NCBI GenBank assembly: GCA_964527925.1
Contig: CAZGQO010000016.1
Span: forward strand, 1 to 33,419
Origin: Ch128b sp964527925
Lineage (GTDB): Bacteria > Bacteroidota > Ignavibacteria > Ch128b
Reading direction: 5' to 3'
DNA: 33,419 nucleotides
Shown here in pieces: positions 9,370 through 17,833 of this stretch. The first letter of the stretch is position 1. Each line of letters starts with the position of its first letter. Made by a program: the position numbers and the translations under genes. The notes below the pieces were generated by a model. That model made no database searches, was not told the origin of the DNA, and worked only from the letters and a program-made list of their open reading frames with translations.

Positions 9370-10001
9370 AAAAACTCATTACCGAACGAGATATCTATTA
9401 CTTAATCCGATCTGGATACAAAGAACTGGTTGTTGATGAAAATACAATTCTTACCCCTTCAGCAAAGGATTTGATAATTCGAGAAAAAATAAACCTTAAA
9501 AATGCCAGTTTGAATTCAACAAGTTATTCAGAAAAATTACAATCAAATATTGTCAGTCGAGTGGCGATTGGTTCAGACCACACCGGATACAAAGTCAAAA
9601 GTGAATTAATCAACTTTTTGAAAAAATTTGGGATAGAAGTTCTGGATGTTGGAACTAATTCAGAAGAATCATGCGATTATCCTGATTTTGCTTATGCTGT
9701 CGCTTATGCAGTGAAAAATAATCAAGCTGAAAGAGGAATTGTAATTGATGCAACTGGAATTCCTTCTGCCATTACAGCAAACAAAGTTAAAGGAATTCGA
9801 GCTGCCGTTGGCTACAATGAATATGCAATTAAAAGCTCTCGTGAGCATAATAATTCAAATGTATTGACTCTCGGTGCGAGAGTTTTTGATATGGAAATCT
9901 TAAAATCATTTGTACAGCTCTGGCTGAATACTTCATTTGAAGGTGGAAGACATCAAAAACGCCTCGATAAAATAACTGATATCGAAAATCGAAACCAATA
10001 A
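9366..10001 (+). CDS. RpiB/LacAB-like sugar-phosphate isomerase with extra N-terminal domain
   Basis: Residues about 65-205 are a RpiB (ribose-5-phosphate isomerase B) fold: AIGSDHTGYKVK, DVGTNSEESCDYPD, NKVKGIRAA, SREHNNSNVL and FEGGRHQKRLDKI all align with the family. Two features are odd. First, the segment that in RpiB reads CGTGIG and carries the catalytic cysteine is DATGIP here, so Cys becomes Asp. Second, the first 45 residues (MKKLITERDIYYLIRSGY, then LTPSAKDLI) look like the N-terminus of the ethanolamine-utilisation protein EutQ and relatives, not like RpiB, which normally starts at AIGSDH. The protein lies between manC and pyrK in a tight operon. It may still be a sugar-phosphate isomerase using another base, or have a different job. 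The fold is secure; the reaction is not. Confidence 0.82.
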   Translation: MKKLITERDIYYLIRSGYKELVVDENTILTPSAKDLIIREKINLKNASLNSTSYSEKLQSNIVSRVAIGSDHTGYKVKSELINFLKKFGIEVLDVGTNSEESCDYPDFAYAVAYAVKNNQAERGIVIDATGIPSAITANKVKGIRAAVGYNEYAIKSSREHNNSNVLTLGARVFDMEILKSFVQLWLNTSFEGGRHQKRLDKITDIENRNQ

Positions 10002-10025
10002 AATTTCTCTCTCTAAAAATTCATT

Positions 10026-10790
10026 ATGATGTTTCAAACAAATGCAATAGTAGTCAAAAAAGAAATACTGACAGATAATATTATTTTATTAACATTTGAG
10101 TCCGAGTATCTGTCTCGAAATGCAAAACCTGGTCAATTTGTTAATATCAGAATTTCTGAAACCTGTTATCCTTATCTGAGAAGACCATTTTCGTATAGTG
10201 ATGTTGAAGGTGATTACTTCAAGATATTATTCACAGTTTTTGGAAGCGGAACAAAAATTTTAGCTGAATCAAAAATTGGTGATAAGTTTGATGTTATTGG
10301 TCCACTGGGAAATGGTTTTTCCCTCAATCCAGATTCTAAGAATGTTGTATTTGTTGGCGGGGGACTTGGCATTGCACCATTTCCTTTTCTTTTCAAAACA
10401 TTAAAAAATTCCGCACACATCACTACATATATTGGTGCACGAAATAAAAATTTTGTTGTAACCTATGGACTCGAAAATTATAGAATTGCAACAGATGATG
10501 GTTCTGCAGGTTATCATGGAAATATCGTTGAATTGCTCTGGCAGGATTTTGAAAATCAAAAATTGGGATATGATTTAAAAATATATGGCTGCGGACCAAC
10601 TCCAATGCTAAAATCATTAAAACAATTTTGTGAAGAGAATAATTTAGAATGTGAAATCTCAACTGAATCAGCAATGGCTTGTGGATTTGGAATATGTCAG
10701 GGTTGTCCTATTGAAACTGCAGACTCATCAGGATATAAACTTGTTTGTAAAGATGGACCTGTCTTTAATATTCGAGATATTAAATTATGA
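10026..10790 (+). CDS. pyrK: Dihydroorotate dehydrogenase B, electron-transfer subunit
   Basis: Iron-sulphur flavoprotein that passes electrons from the PyrD catalytic subunit to NAD+ during pyrimidine synthesis. At 254 residues it has the normal length. The FAD-binding motif RRPFSYSD is near residue 57, followed by GPLGNGF and the nucleotide-binding segment VGGGLGIAPFP (about 110). The C-terminal 2Fe-2S site is complete: Cys in ACGFGICQGCP (about 217-228) plus the fourth in LVCKDG. A second ATG at 10029 is equally possible. Its stop overlaps pyrD by 4 nt, which supports a PyrK-PyrD heterotetramer. There are 24 nt between it and the preceding RpiB-like gene. Confidence 0.95.
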   Translation: MMFQTNAIVVKKEILTDNIILLTFESEYLSRNAKPGQFVNIRISETCYPYLRRPFSYSDVEGDYFKILFTVFGSGTKILAESKIGDKFDVIGPLGNGFSLNPDSKNVVFVGGGLGIAPFPFLFKTLKNSAHITTYIGARNKNFVVTYGLENYRIATDDGSAGYHGNIVELLWQDFENQKLGYDLKIYGCGPTPMLKSLKQFCEENNLECEISTESAMACGFGICQGCPIETADSSGYKLVCKDGPVFNIRDIKL

Positions 10791-11704
10791 ATGAACCTAA
10801 CCTCAAAGTCAAAATTGGAAAATTTGAATTAAAAAATCCTGTTCTTGTTGCAAGTGGAACATTTGGCTATGGACTTGAATCTGCCGATTTCTTTGATTTA
10901 AATCAGCTTGGTGGAATTATCACAAAATCATTGAGCTTAAAACCAAGAAAAGGAAATCCACCACAACGAATCGCTGAAACTCCGGCAGGTATGCTGAATA
11001 CAATTGGACTTGCAAACATTGGAGTTGAAGCATTCATCAAAGAAAAACTTCCTCAATTACAAAGACTTGATGCAAAAATCATAGTTAACATTGCGGCAAG
11101 CACCATCGAAGAATATGTTGAATGTGTTAGAATTCTTGATAAGGAAGAAATTGATGGTTTTGAAATAAATGTTTCTTGTCCAAATGTTAAAGAAGGTGGA
11201 CTTGAATTTGGAGGAGACTTAAAAAAAGTTGGTGAGATTACTCAGAAAGTTACCGCCCAAACCTCGAAACCTGTTATAATTAAACTAACGCCAAATGTAA
11301 CTTATATCAGTGAGTTTGCACGAGTTGCAAAAGAAGAAGGTGCAACAGCTGTTTCGGCAATAAATACATTTATTGGAATGGCTGTGAATGTCTATACTCG
11401 AAAGCCAAAGTTAAGTAAAATTACTGGTGGGCTTTCTGGTCCGGCTATCAGACCGCTGGCACTGGCAAAAGTTTTTGAGATTGTTCAAAATGTAGATATT
11501 CCAGTAATTGGTCTCGGTGGAATTACAAATTTTGAAGATGCTCTGGAATTTTTGATCGTTGGTGCGAAAGCAATTCAGGTGGGAGCTCACAATTTTGTTG
11601 ATCCAACAGCACCTGTTAAAATTATAGACGGATTGAAAAAATATCTTTTGAATTCAAAGTTAGAGGATATTAATCAAGTAATTGGAAGTTTGAAGTTAGA
11701 CTGA
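10787..11704 (+). CDS. pyrD: Dihydroorotate dehydrogenase B, catalytic subunit
   Basis: Oxidises dihydroorotate to orotate with FMN. The active-site base is a cysteine in NVSCPNVK (Cys131), which marks the class 1 enzymes. Together with the adjacent pyrK this identifies class 1B (NAD-linked, cytoplasmic). The FMN-binding features include SGTFGYG near the N-terminus, GGLSGPAIRPLAL (about 218), GLGGI and GAKAIQVG. Length is 305 residues, as expected. It overlaps pyrK by 4 nt and folC by 1 nt, so the three are translationally coupled. Confidence 0.96.
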   Translation: MNEPNLKVKIGKFELKNPVLVASGTFGYGLESADFFDLNQLGGIITKSLSLKPRKGNPPQRIAETPAGMLNTIGLANIGVEAFIKEKLPQLQRLDAKIIVNIAASTIEEYVECVRILDKEEIDGFEINVSCPNVKEGGLEFGGDLKKVGEITQKVTAQTSKPVIIKLTPNVTYISEFARVAKEEGATAVSAINTFIGMAVNVYTRKPKLSKITGGLSGPAIRPLALAKVFEIVQNVDIPVIGLGGITNFEDALEFLIVGAKAIQVGAHNFVDPTAPVKIIDGLKKYLLNSKLEDINQVIGSLKLD

Positions 11705-12981
11705 TGAACTACAAAGAAACTTTAGAATTTCTTTATTCACTTCAAAAATCAGGAATAAAGTTTGGACTCGAGAATACAATAAAACTTTTAGACTTTCTGG
11801 GAAATCCGCACACAAAATTCAAGAGTATTCATATTGCAGGTACAAATGGCAAGGGATCAACTTCAACTTTTATTGCTTCAATTTTGCATGAACTTAATTT
11901 CAAAGTTGGATTATACACTTCACCGCATCTTGTAAAATTTAATGAACGAATCAAGATAAATGGGGATGAGATAGATGATGATTACATTGTTAATCAGGTG
12001 AATAACTTGAAACCAATGATTGATGAACTTAAACCTACTTTTTTTGAAGTCACAACGGCAATCGCATTTCAATACTTTGCTGAGATGAATGTTGATTATG
12101 CCGTGATTGAAACAGGAATGGGTGGAAGACTTGACTCAACAAATGTAATTCAACCAGAAATTTCAGTTATTACAAAAATTGATTTTGACCATCGTGAGTT
12201 TTTAGGAGATACATTAGAGAAAATAACTTTTGAAAAAGCTGGTATTATCAAGGAAAATACTCCTGTTGTTGTTTCGAAGAATTCAAAAGAAGTTTATGAT
12301 ATTTTGAAAAAAGTTGCACTAAAAAGAAATGCTAAGGTTTATTTATCTGATGAATTGTATGTTGAATCAGATGTAAATCAGAATCTTGTTTATTTGAATG
12401 CTTCAATTAAATCCAGATTAACTCAGCGAGAGTACAAAATTCAATCATCGTTAACAGGAAAATTTCAAATCGAGAATTTGAAATTAGCCATAGCAGCGAT
12501 TGAGATTCTTTTTCCTGAAATGGATCTAACAAATCAACTCAAAAAAGCATTGAAAGAACCAAGATTTAAGCTATTGGGCAGATTTCAAGTCATTGAAGGG
12601 ACTCCTGAAATTATCCTCGATACCTGTCATAATTCAAATGCAATTGAGAATTTTTTAGAGAGCTTGAATTCAATAGCTGTGGTAGATAAGATTGCAATTT
12701 TTGGAATAATGCAAGACAAAGAAATCGATTCGATTATTCCTTTAATTGAAAAATCTTTTAATCGAATAATTTTAACTCAGGCTAAAACTGAAAGGTCTTT
12801 AGATATAACATCGCTTGCAGAAAAATTTGATAAATCAAAAATTACATTAGCTTCGGATGTAGAGACATCAATTAGGCACGTTCTCGTAAATCTAAAGCCC
12901 GACTTACTTGTAATCTTTGGTTCGAATTACATTGTTGGAGAAGCAATTTCTGCTTTAAAAAATCTTGATATTTTAAAATGA
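11704..12981 (+). CDS. folC: Folylpolyglutamate synthase / dihydrofolate synthase
   Basis: Mur-ligase-family enzyme that adds glutamate to dihydropteroate and/or folates. The P-loop AGTNGKGSTS is at about residue 45-54, the metal and ATP region is FFEVTTAIAF and ETGMGGRLDSTN (about 137), and the family signature DHREFLGDTLEKI continues into FEKAGIIK (about 160-183). The C-terminal domain carries DTCHNSNA where the family has D-[GT]-[AC]-HN. Length (425) is typical. It is the last gene of the alr operon. Whether it has both activities cannot be told from this sequence. Confidence 0.94.
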   Translation: MNYKETLEFLYSLQKSGIKFGLENTIKLLDFLGNPHTKFKSIHIAGTNGKGSTSTFIASILHELNFKVGLYTSPHLVKFNERIKINGDEIDDDYIVNQVNNLKPMIDELKPTFFEVTTAIAFQYFAEMNVDYAVIETGMGGRLDSTNVIQPEISVITKIDFDHREFLGDTLEKITFEKAGIIKENTPVVVSKNSKEVYDILKKVALKRNAKVYLSDELYVESDVNQNLVYLNASIKSRLTQREYKIQSSLTGKFQIENLKLAIAAIEILFPEMDLTNQLKKALKEPRFKLLGRFQVIEGTPEIILDTCHNSNAIENFLESLNSIAVVDKIAIFGIMQDKEIDSIIPLIEKSFNRIILTQAKTERSLDITSLAEKFDKSKITLASDVETSIRHVLVNLKPDLLVIFGSNYIVGEAISALKNLDILK

Positions 12982-12989
12982 AGACCATC

Positions 12990-13019
12990 TTGACATTTAT
13001 AAACAATTCATTAATTTTG
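12990..13019 (+). promoter_or_regulatory. Promoter of rho operon
   Basis: TTGACA (12990-12995) and TAATTTTG (13012-13019) are separated so that TTG is followed by exactly 19 nt and then TAnnTTTG, the full Bacteroidetes primary-sigma consensus. The predicted start is near 13024-13027, leaving a leader of about 117 nt before the rho ATG. This is the best promoter in the window. Confidence 0.75.
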
Positions 13020-13020
13020 T

Positions 13021-13142
13021 ACACAAATAATCCACTATCACCCACAACAAAGTTTTCAAATAATTTTGATTTAAATTATGTACCTCACAAAAAGAGTGTT
13101 TTCTTCCTGAATTTTTAACAACAAATAAATGAAGGGATAACA
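13021..13142 (+). promoter_or_regulatory. rho leader with C-rich, G-poor segment and mini-ORF
   Basis: Bases 13021-13050 contain many C and almost no G (CCACTATCACCCACAACAA), which is striking in this AT-rich genome and is the composition of a Rho utilisation (rut) site. Further down, ATG at 13078 opens a 10-codon frame ending at TGA 13108-13110. An AAGGG stretch shortly upstream of 13143 could act as ribosome binding site for rho. Known Rho genes in other bacteria are autoregulated by attenuation in the leader; that this leader does so is inference. Confidence 0.4.
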
Positions 13143-14390
13143 ATGGATATAACTGAACTCAAGAGTAAAAAAATTGTTGAGTTAAATAAAATTGCCAAAG
13201 AACTTGAGATTGAAAATTATTCAGATCTTCGTAAGCAAGAACTGATTTTCAAAATTTTAGAAAAGCAGGCAGAGAAAGAAGGATATTCCTTTAGTTCTGG
13301 TGTGCTTGAAGTCCTTCCTGATGGTTATGGTTTCCTGCGTTCACCAGATTATAACTATCTCTCCTCACCTGATGATATTTATGTCTCACCGTCGCAGATT
13401 AAAAAATTCAATTTAAGAACTGGTGATACTGTTGCTGGTCAGGTAAGACCACCGAAAAATGGTGAAAGATTCTTTGCATTACTTAAAGTTACTTCCGTCA
13501 ATGGTGAGGAACCTGAAAAAGTAATGCATCGTCGGTTGTTTGATAATCTTACTCCGCTCTATCCAGAAAGAAGGATTCAGCTGGAGACTGTACCTGGTGA
13601 ATATTCGATGAGAATAATGGATTTGCTTTCTCCAATTGGATTTGGTCAGAGAGGTTTGATAGTATCTCCGCCCAAGAGTGGTAAAACAATCTTACTTCAA
13701 AAAATCGCTAATTCAATCACTCGAAATCATCCTGATGTAAAATTAATTGTTTTGTTGATTGATGAAAGGCCAGAAGAAGTTACCGACTGGAAGAGAACAG
13801 TCAAAGCTGAAGTAATCTCTTCAACTTTTGATGAACCTGCTGAAAGACATGTCCAGGTTTCTGACATTGTGATTGAGAAAGCTAAACGTTTGGTTGAAAT
13901 GGGAAATGATGTGGTTATTTTGCTGGATAGTATTACACGACTTGCAAGAGCAAACAACACAGTAATTCCTCACAGCGGTAAGATTCTTTCAGGTGGTGTT
14001 GATGCTTATGCTTTGCATAAACCTAAGAGATTTTTCGGTGCCGCAAGAAATACTGAAGAAGGTGGAAGTCTAACAATTATTGCAACAGCATTAATTGATA
14101 CAGGAAGCCGTATGGATGAAGTTATCTTTGAAGAGTTCAAAGGTACTGGTAACATGGAAATTGTTCTTGATAGAAATCTTGCTGATAGAAGAATCTTCCC
14201 TGCAATTGATGTCAATAGATCTGGAACTCGTAAAGAAGAATTATTGCTTAAAGAAGATCAATTACATCGTATCTGGTTACTGCGTAAGATTATCAGCGAA
14301 ATGACTCCTGTGGAAGCTATGGAATTTTTACTCGATAAAATGATAGGAACAAAGAATAACAAAGAATTCCTTGAATCAATGAATAGTTAA
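13143..14390 (+). CDS. rho: Transcription termination factor Rho
   Basis: Hexameric RNA-dependent ATPase/helicase that ends transcription. At 415 residues it is close to the E. coli length, without large insertions. Domains in order: a helical Rho N-domain (LKSKKIVELNKIAKELEIEN), a cold-shock RNA-binding domain with PDGYGFLRS and DIYVSPSQIKKF (about 60-90), and the RecA-like motor. In the motor, Walker A is SPPKSGKTILL (about 178), the catalytic Glu segment is LIDERPEEVTD, Walker B is VILLDSITRLARA (about 258), and the secondary RNA-binding loops are GGVDAYALHKPKRFFGAARN and EFKGTGNME. It has its own promoter and heads an operon; the next gene starts 3 nt after its stop. Confidence 0.98.
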   Translation: MDITELKSKKIVELNKIAKELEIENYSDLRKQELIFKILEKQAEKEGYSFSSGVLEVLPDGYGFLRSPDYNYLSSPDDIYVSPSQIKKFNLRTGDTVAGQVRPPKNGERFFALLKVTSVNGEEPEKVMHRRLFDNLTPLYPERRIQLETVPGEYSMRIMDLLSPIGFGQRGLIVSPPKSGKTILLQKIANSITRNHPDVKLIVLLIDERPEEVTDWKRTVKAEVISSTFDEPAERHVQVSDIVIEKAKRLVEMGNDVVILLDSITRLARANNTVIPHSGKILSGGVDAYALHKPKRFFGAARNTEEGGSLTIIATALIDTGSRMDEVIFEEFKGTGNMEIVLDRNLADRRIFPAIDVNRSGTRKEELLLKEDQLHRIWLLRKIISEMTPVEAMEFLLDKMIGTKNNKEFLESMNS

Positions 14391-14393
14391 AAA

Positions 14394-16637
14394 TTGAAAA
14401 TTAAAATTGTAACTATTCTAATTTTAATCGTTTCTTATTTATATGGACAGGATTTTACAACTTATCCCTGGCCCTTAAGTCCAACTAATCAATCAAAATT
14501 AATCTCAGGAACTTTCTGCGAGTATCGAAGCACATCAGCATCAGGTCATTATCACAATGCCGTTGATATTCCTGCACCAGCAGGAACTCCTGTCCTTGCA
14601 GTTCTACCCGGTACAGTTGTAACTGCTTATTCAGGAGACCCGACTGGTTATGATAATTACATTCGCGTCCGTTCAGTTATTGATGGTAAAAACAAAGACA
14701 TTACTTATTATCACACAAATCCTGTTAAAGCAGTAGGACAGAGTGTTTCTGTTGGCGATCTAGTTTCAACAATTGCAATTGATCATGTTCATTTGATCGA
14801 ATATTATCTTGGAAATACTTCTCTTGAAGTCAATCCAATTCGACCTGATGGCGGATTAACTCAATTGATTGATATATGGAAACCAGTTATCCGCAGTGTT
14901 CGATTTTTTGTTGATGGGACTACAACTCAATTGAATCCAAACTATATTGGCGGAAAAGTTGATATTATAGTTCATGTTCAGGAAGCAAACTGGTCTGGAA
15001 GTACTTCAGGAACAAACAATGGTACTTATGCAATTGGTTATAAAATTTTATCAGCAGATACTCAAACAGTGGTTTACAATCCGCCCAGCAATTCACTTCG
15101 ATACAGATATTACATCAAGCCATTAAACGATTATGTGAACTATAATTATTTTCAGCCTGAGGCTTCAACATCAAATCATGTTTATATAATCACAAATGGA
15201 AATGGTGCAGATGATGTTCATTCAACAAGAAGAATTTTGAACAATTACTGGGATGCAGATCAATTACTCGATGGGAATTATGTTGTCATGGTTTATACTT
15301 ATGATACACGAGGAAATGCTGATACTGTTTATGTTCCAATCGTTAAGACAAGCATTGATTTAATTCCGCCTTCCCAAACAAATCTTAAAGCAATCGTTTC
15401 AGATACAACAAATAAGATTTCACTTCACTGGGAAAATAATCCGACGCCAGACTTAAAAGGTCATCGAATTTACTTTTCATTTTCAAACTCTGGATGGACT
15501 TTGAGAGATAATGAAACTGTAATTACTCAGGGAATGACTTCGAAAACCTACGATTATTCAATGAACAAAGCACTCTATTTTAAGATAAATCCTGTTGATA
15601 ATTCACCTAATGTAAATGTTGGTACACAGAGTGATGTTTATGGAGTGCGGATAAATTCAGGTCAGCCTAAAATTTTGATAGTCGATGGTTTTAAAAGAAC
15701 AACAGGAAGTTATAAACAGCCTTACCATGATTTTGTTTACTACTATGCATCAAGTTTTACTTCAAATTTTGAATCAGCTTCTGCAAAAGCTGTCGAAGAA
15801 GGATTTATTAATCTTCAAAATTATGATGCAGTTTTCTGGTTCGTTGGTGATGAATCGATTGCCGATGAGACTTTTAATGATAATGAACAAAACATTATAA
15901 AAAATTATTTGAGAAATGGCGGCAGATTATTTATTTCAGGTTCAGAAATAGGATACGATTTGTTTGCAAATGGTTCTGTTTCAGATAAAAGTTTTTATAA
16001 TTCCTACCTTAAAGCAAATTATGTTTTGGATAATGCTGGAAGCTGGAGTGTATCAGGAGAAGCAAATACAATTTTTCAAGGTTTGAATTTTAATTATGGA
16101 CTTGTCTCCTATGGTTCACCGTACAACGAAGATTATCCCGATGCAATTGATACGATAAATGGCAGTCAAATTTTACTCAGATATTCTAATAATAGAATTG
16201 CTGGAATTGGATTTAAAGGAATTGTTCACGGAGGAATTAGAAATTGTGCGTTGGTGTACTTTGCCTTTCCTTTTGAAACAATAATTGGATCAGATACAAG
16301 AACAAATTTAATGAATGCAATTCTAAGTTATCTTGATTTGACAACTTCTGTTGAAAGTGATCATATTGAAAAAATTGATTTTATTGTTAATTCTAATTAT
16401 CCAAATCCATTCAATAACAAAACAAAAATTTCATTTTACTTGCCTGAAACTGGAAGAGTTGTGATTGAAGTTTACGATATTATATGTAGAAAAATTACAG
16501 AACTTGCTGACAAAAATTTTGAAACTGGTTACAATGAAATTCAGTGGGATGCATCAAATATAGTTTCTGGAATTTATTTTATTAAATTAAATTACAAAAC
16601 ATTTAATAAAACTATCAAAGCGGTACTGATGAAATGA
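14394..16637 (+). CDS. Secreted M23-type peptidase-like protein with type IX secretion tail
   Basis: A 747-residue exported protein. The start is TTG at 14394, giving a signal peptide (IKIVTILILIVSYLYGQ). Residues about 45-140 are an M23/LytM domain with both zinc motifs: HNAVD (His-x3-Asp) within HYHNAVDIPAPAGTPV, and HVH near 126. M23 enzymes cut peptidoglycan cross-links or other peptides. Residues about 320-400 look like a fibronectin-III-type module (PPSQTNLKA, SLHWENNPTPDLKGH). Residues about 425-655 form an alpha/beta domain resembling glutamine-amidotransferase-like folds (ILIVDGF, NGGRLFISGSEIG) of unknown role. The last 80 residues are a type IX sorting domain (NSNYPNPFNNKTKI to SGIYFIKL). 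It overlaps the next gene by 4 nt. Catalytic activity is likely but not certain. Confidence 0.88.
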   Translation: MKIKIVTILILIVSYLYGQDFTTYPWPLSPTNQSKLISGTFCEYRSTSASGHYHNAVDIPAPAGTPVLAVLPGTVVTAYSGDPTGYDNYIRVRSVIDGKNKDITYYHTNPVKAVGQSVSVGDLVSTIAIDHVHLIEYYLGNTSLEVNPIRPDGGLTQLIDIWKPVIRSVRFFVDGTTTQLNPNYIGGKVDIIVHVQEANWSGSTSGTNNGTYAIGYKILSADTQTVVYNPPSNSLRYRYYIKPLNDYVNYNYFQPEASTSNHVYIITNGNGADDVHSTRRILNNYWDADQLLDGNYVVMVYTYDTRGNADTVYVPIVKTSIDLIPPSQTNLKAIVSDTTNKISLHWENNPTPDLKGHRIYFSFSNSGWTLRDNETVITQGMTSKTYDYSMNKALYFKINPVDNSPNVNVGTQSDVYGVRINSGQPKILIVDGFKRTTGSYKQPYHDFVYYYASSFTSNFESASAKAVEEGFINLQNYDAVFWFVGDESIADETFNDNEQNIIKNYLRNGGRLFISGSEIGYDLFANGSVSDKSFYNSYLKANYVLDNAGSWSVSGEANTIFQGLNFNYGLVSYGSPYNEDYPDAIDTINGSQILLRYSNNRIAGIGFKGIVHGGIRNCALVYFAFPFETIIGSDTRTNLMNAILSYLDLTTSVESDHIEKIDFIVNSNYPNPFNNKTKISFYLPETGRVVIEVYDIICRKITELADKNFETGYNEIQWDASNIVSGIYFIKLNYKTFNKTIKAVLMK

Positions 16638-17833
16638 AAAAAATTGTTTTATTTTTATTTATAATTTTTATTATAAACAATTCCTTTGCACAAAGATTTG
16701 GAAATCGAGATTTTCAGCATAGAGATTTCTCTCAACAATCTGATCAATTCATCTACTCATTATGGATTAACCCTGTTCAATATGAAGAAAATTTTATTTT
16801 GAATTATCAGATAAGATATGATTATTTGTTATTCGAAAAGACTTTGACAGATACATTTCAAGCAAGATTAAGAGTAGTGTTAGAACTTTCCTCAAATGAA
16901 TTGCTTTCACCCGTAAGACAGATTGAAGAAATTGTTATTAACTGTTCAGAGTTTCAACAGACCATTTCAAAAGATTTATTTTATAAAAGCTCCTTTGCAT
17001 TTAAATTAGAACCCCAAATTTATAAAGCCACATTGACTTTAATTGATCAAGTTCGAAATAAAGAGTTTCCACTAAAACCTTTTGAAGTAAATCTAAAAGA
17101 ACCAGAAAATTTTGTACCAATTTTTATTAAAGCTAATCAGATTTCAGAATTATTGACTAAAGATTTAATGAATTCTTTTTATAACTTTTTACCATTCGGT
17201 CCTGAAAAATACGCATTAATCTTACCCGATTCAGATAATTTTGAAAAAATAAAAATATCTAATCAGGATGTTTCTTATGAATTGAAAAGACTTCAAAATT
17301 CGGGCATTAAATATTCCATTTTCATCCTTGATACTCTTGATTTAGTTGAAGGCGAGTATACTTTATCAAGCCTCACAGATAAGAAAATTTCAAAGACTAT
17401 TAAAGTCAGGTGGATGAACAAACCTGATTACTTAAAAAATTTAGACAACGCAATCAATATTGCTAAATATATTTTTGATGAAGATACTGTAAATACACTT
17501 TTAAGAATTCACTCTGATAAAAGAGTCAGAGAATTTTTTAGATTATGGAAAAAATTTGATCCAACTCCTGAAACTCCTTACAATGAATTGATGACTGAAT
17601 TTTATAAACGTGCTGATGTTGCTTCGATACAGTTTAAAAGTGTCTCTCAACCTGATGGTGCTCTGACCGACAGAGGAAAAATTTATATTATTTACGGTCC
17701 ACCTTATTCTATTCAGAGAACATTTAAAGATGATGGACGTGCAATTGAAGTGTGGACTTACAACTCAAATCCAGAATTACAATTCACATTCTTCGATGAA
17801 AATAAAAATGGGAATTACATTTTACAACAATGA
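16634..17833 (+). CDS. GWxTD domain-containing protein
   Basis: Exported protein of 399 residues with a signal peptide (MKKIVLFLFIIFIINNSFAQ). The C-terminal third (about 285-399) is the GWxTD domain known from Ignavibacteria, Acidobacteria and related groups. Its characteristic core appears as GALTDRGKIYIIYGPP (about 340-355), followed by EVWTY. The usual tryptophan of GWxTD is Leu or Ala here, as in many members. The function of the domain is unknown. It overlaps both neighbours by 4 nt (ATGA), so it is coupled to the M23-like gene and pdxA. Confidence 0.88.
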   Translation: MKKIVLFLFIIFIINNSFAQRFGNRDFQHRDFSQQSDQFIYSLWINPVQYEENFILNYQIRYDYLLFEKTLTDTFQARLRVVLELSSNELLSPVRQIEEIVINCSEFQQTISKDLFYKSSFAFKLEPQIYKATLTLIDQVRNKEFPLKPFEVNLKEPENFVPIFIKANQISELLTKDLMNSFYNFLPFGPEKYALILPDSDNFEKIKISNQDVSYELKRLQNSGIKYSIFILDTLDLVEGEYTLSSLTDKKISKTIKVRWMNKPDYLKNLDNAINIAKYIFDEDTVNTLLRIHSDKRVREFFRLWKKFDPTPETPYNELMTEFYKRADVASIQFKSVSQPDGALTDRGKIYIIYGPPYSIQRTFKDDGRAIEVWTYNSNPELQFTFFDENKNGNYILQQ

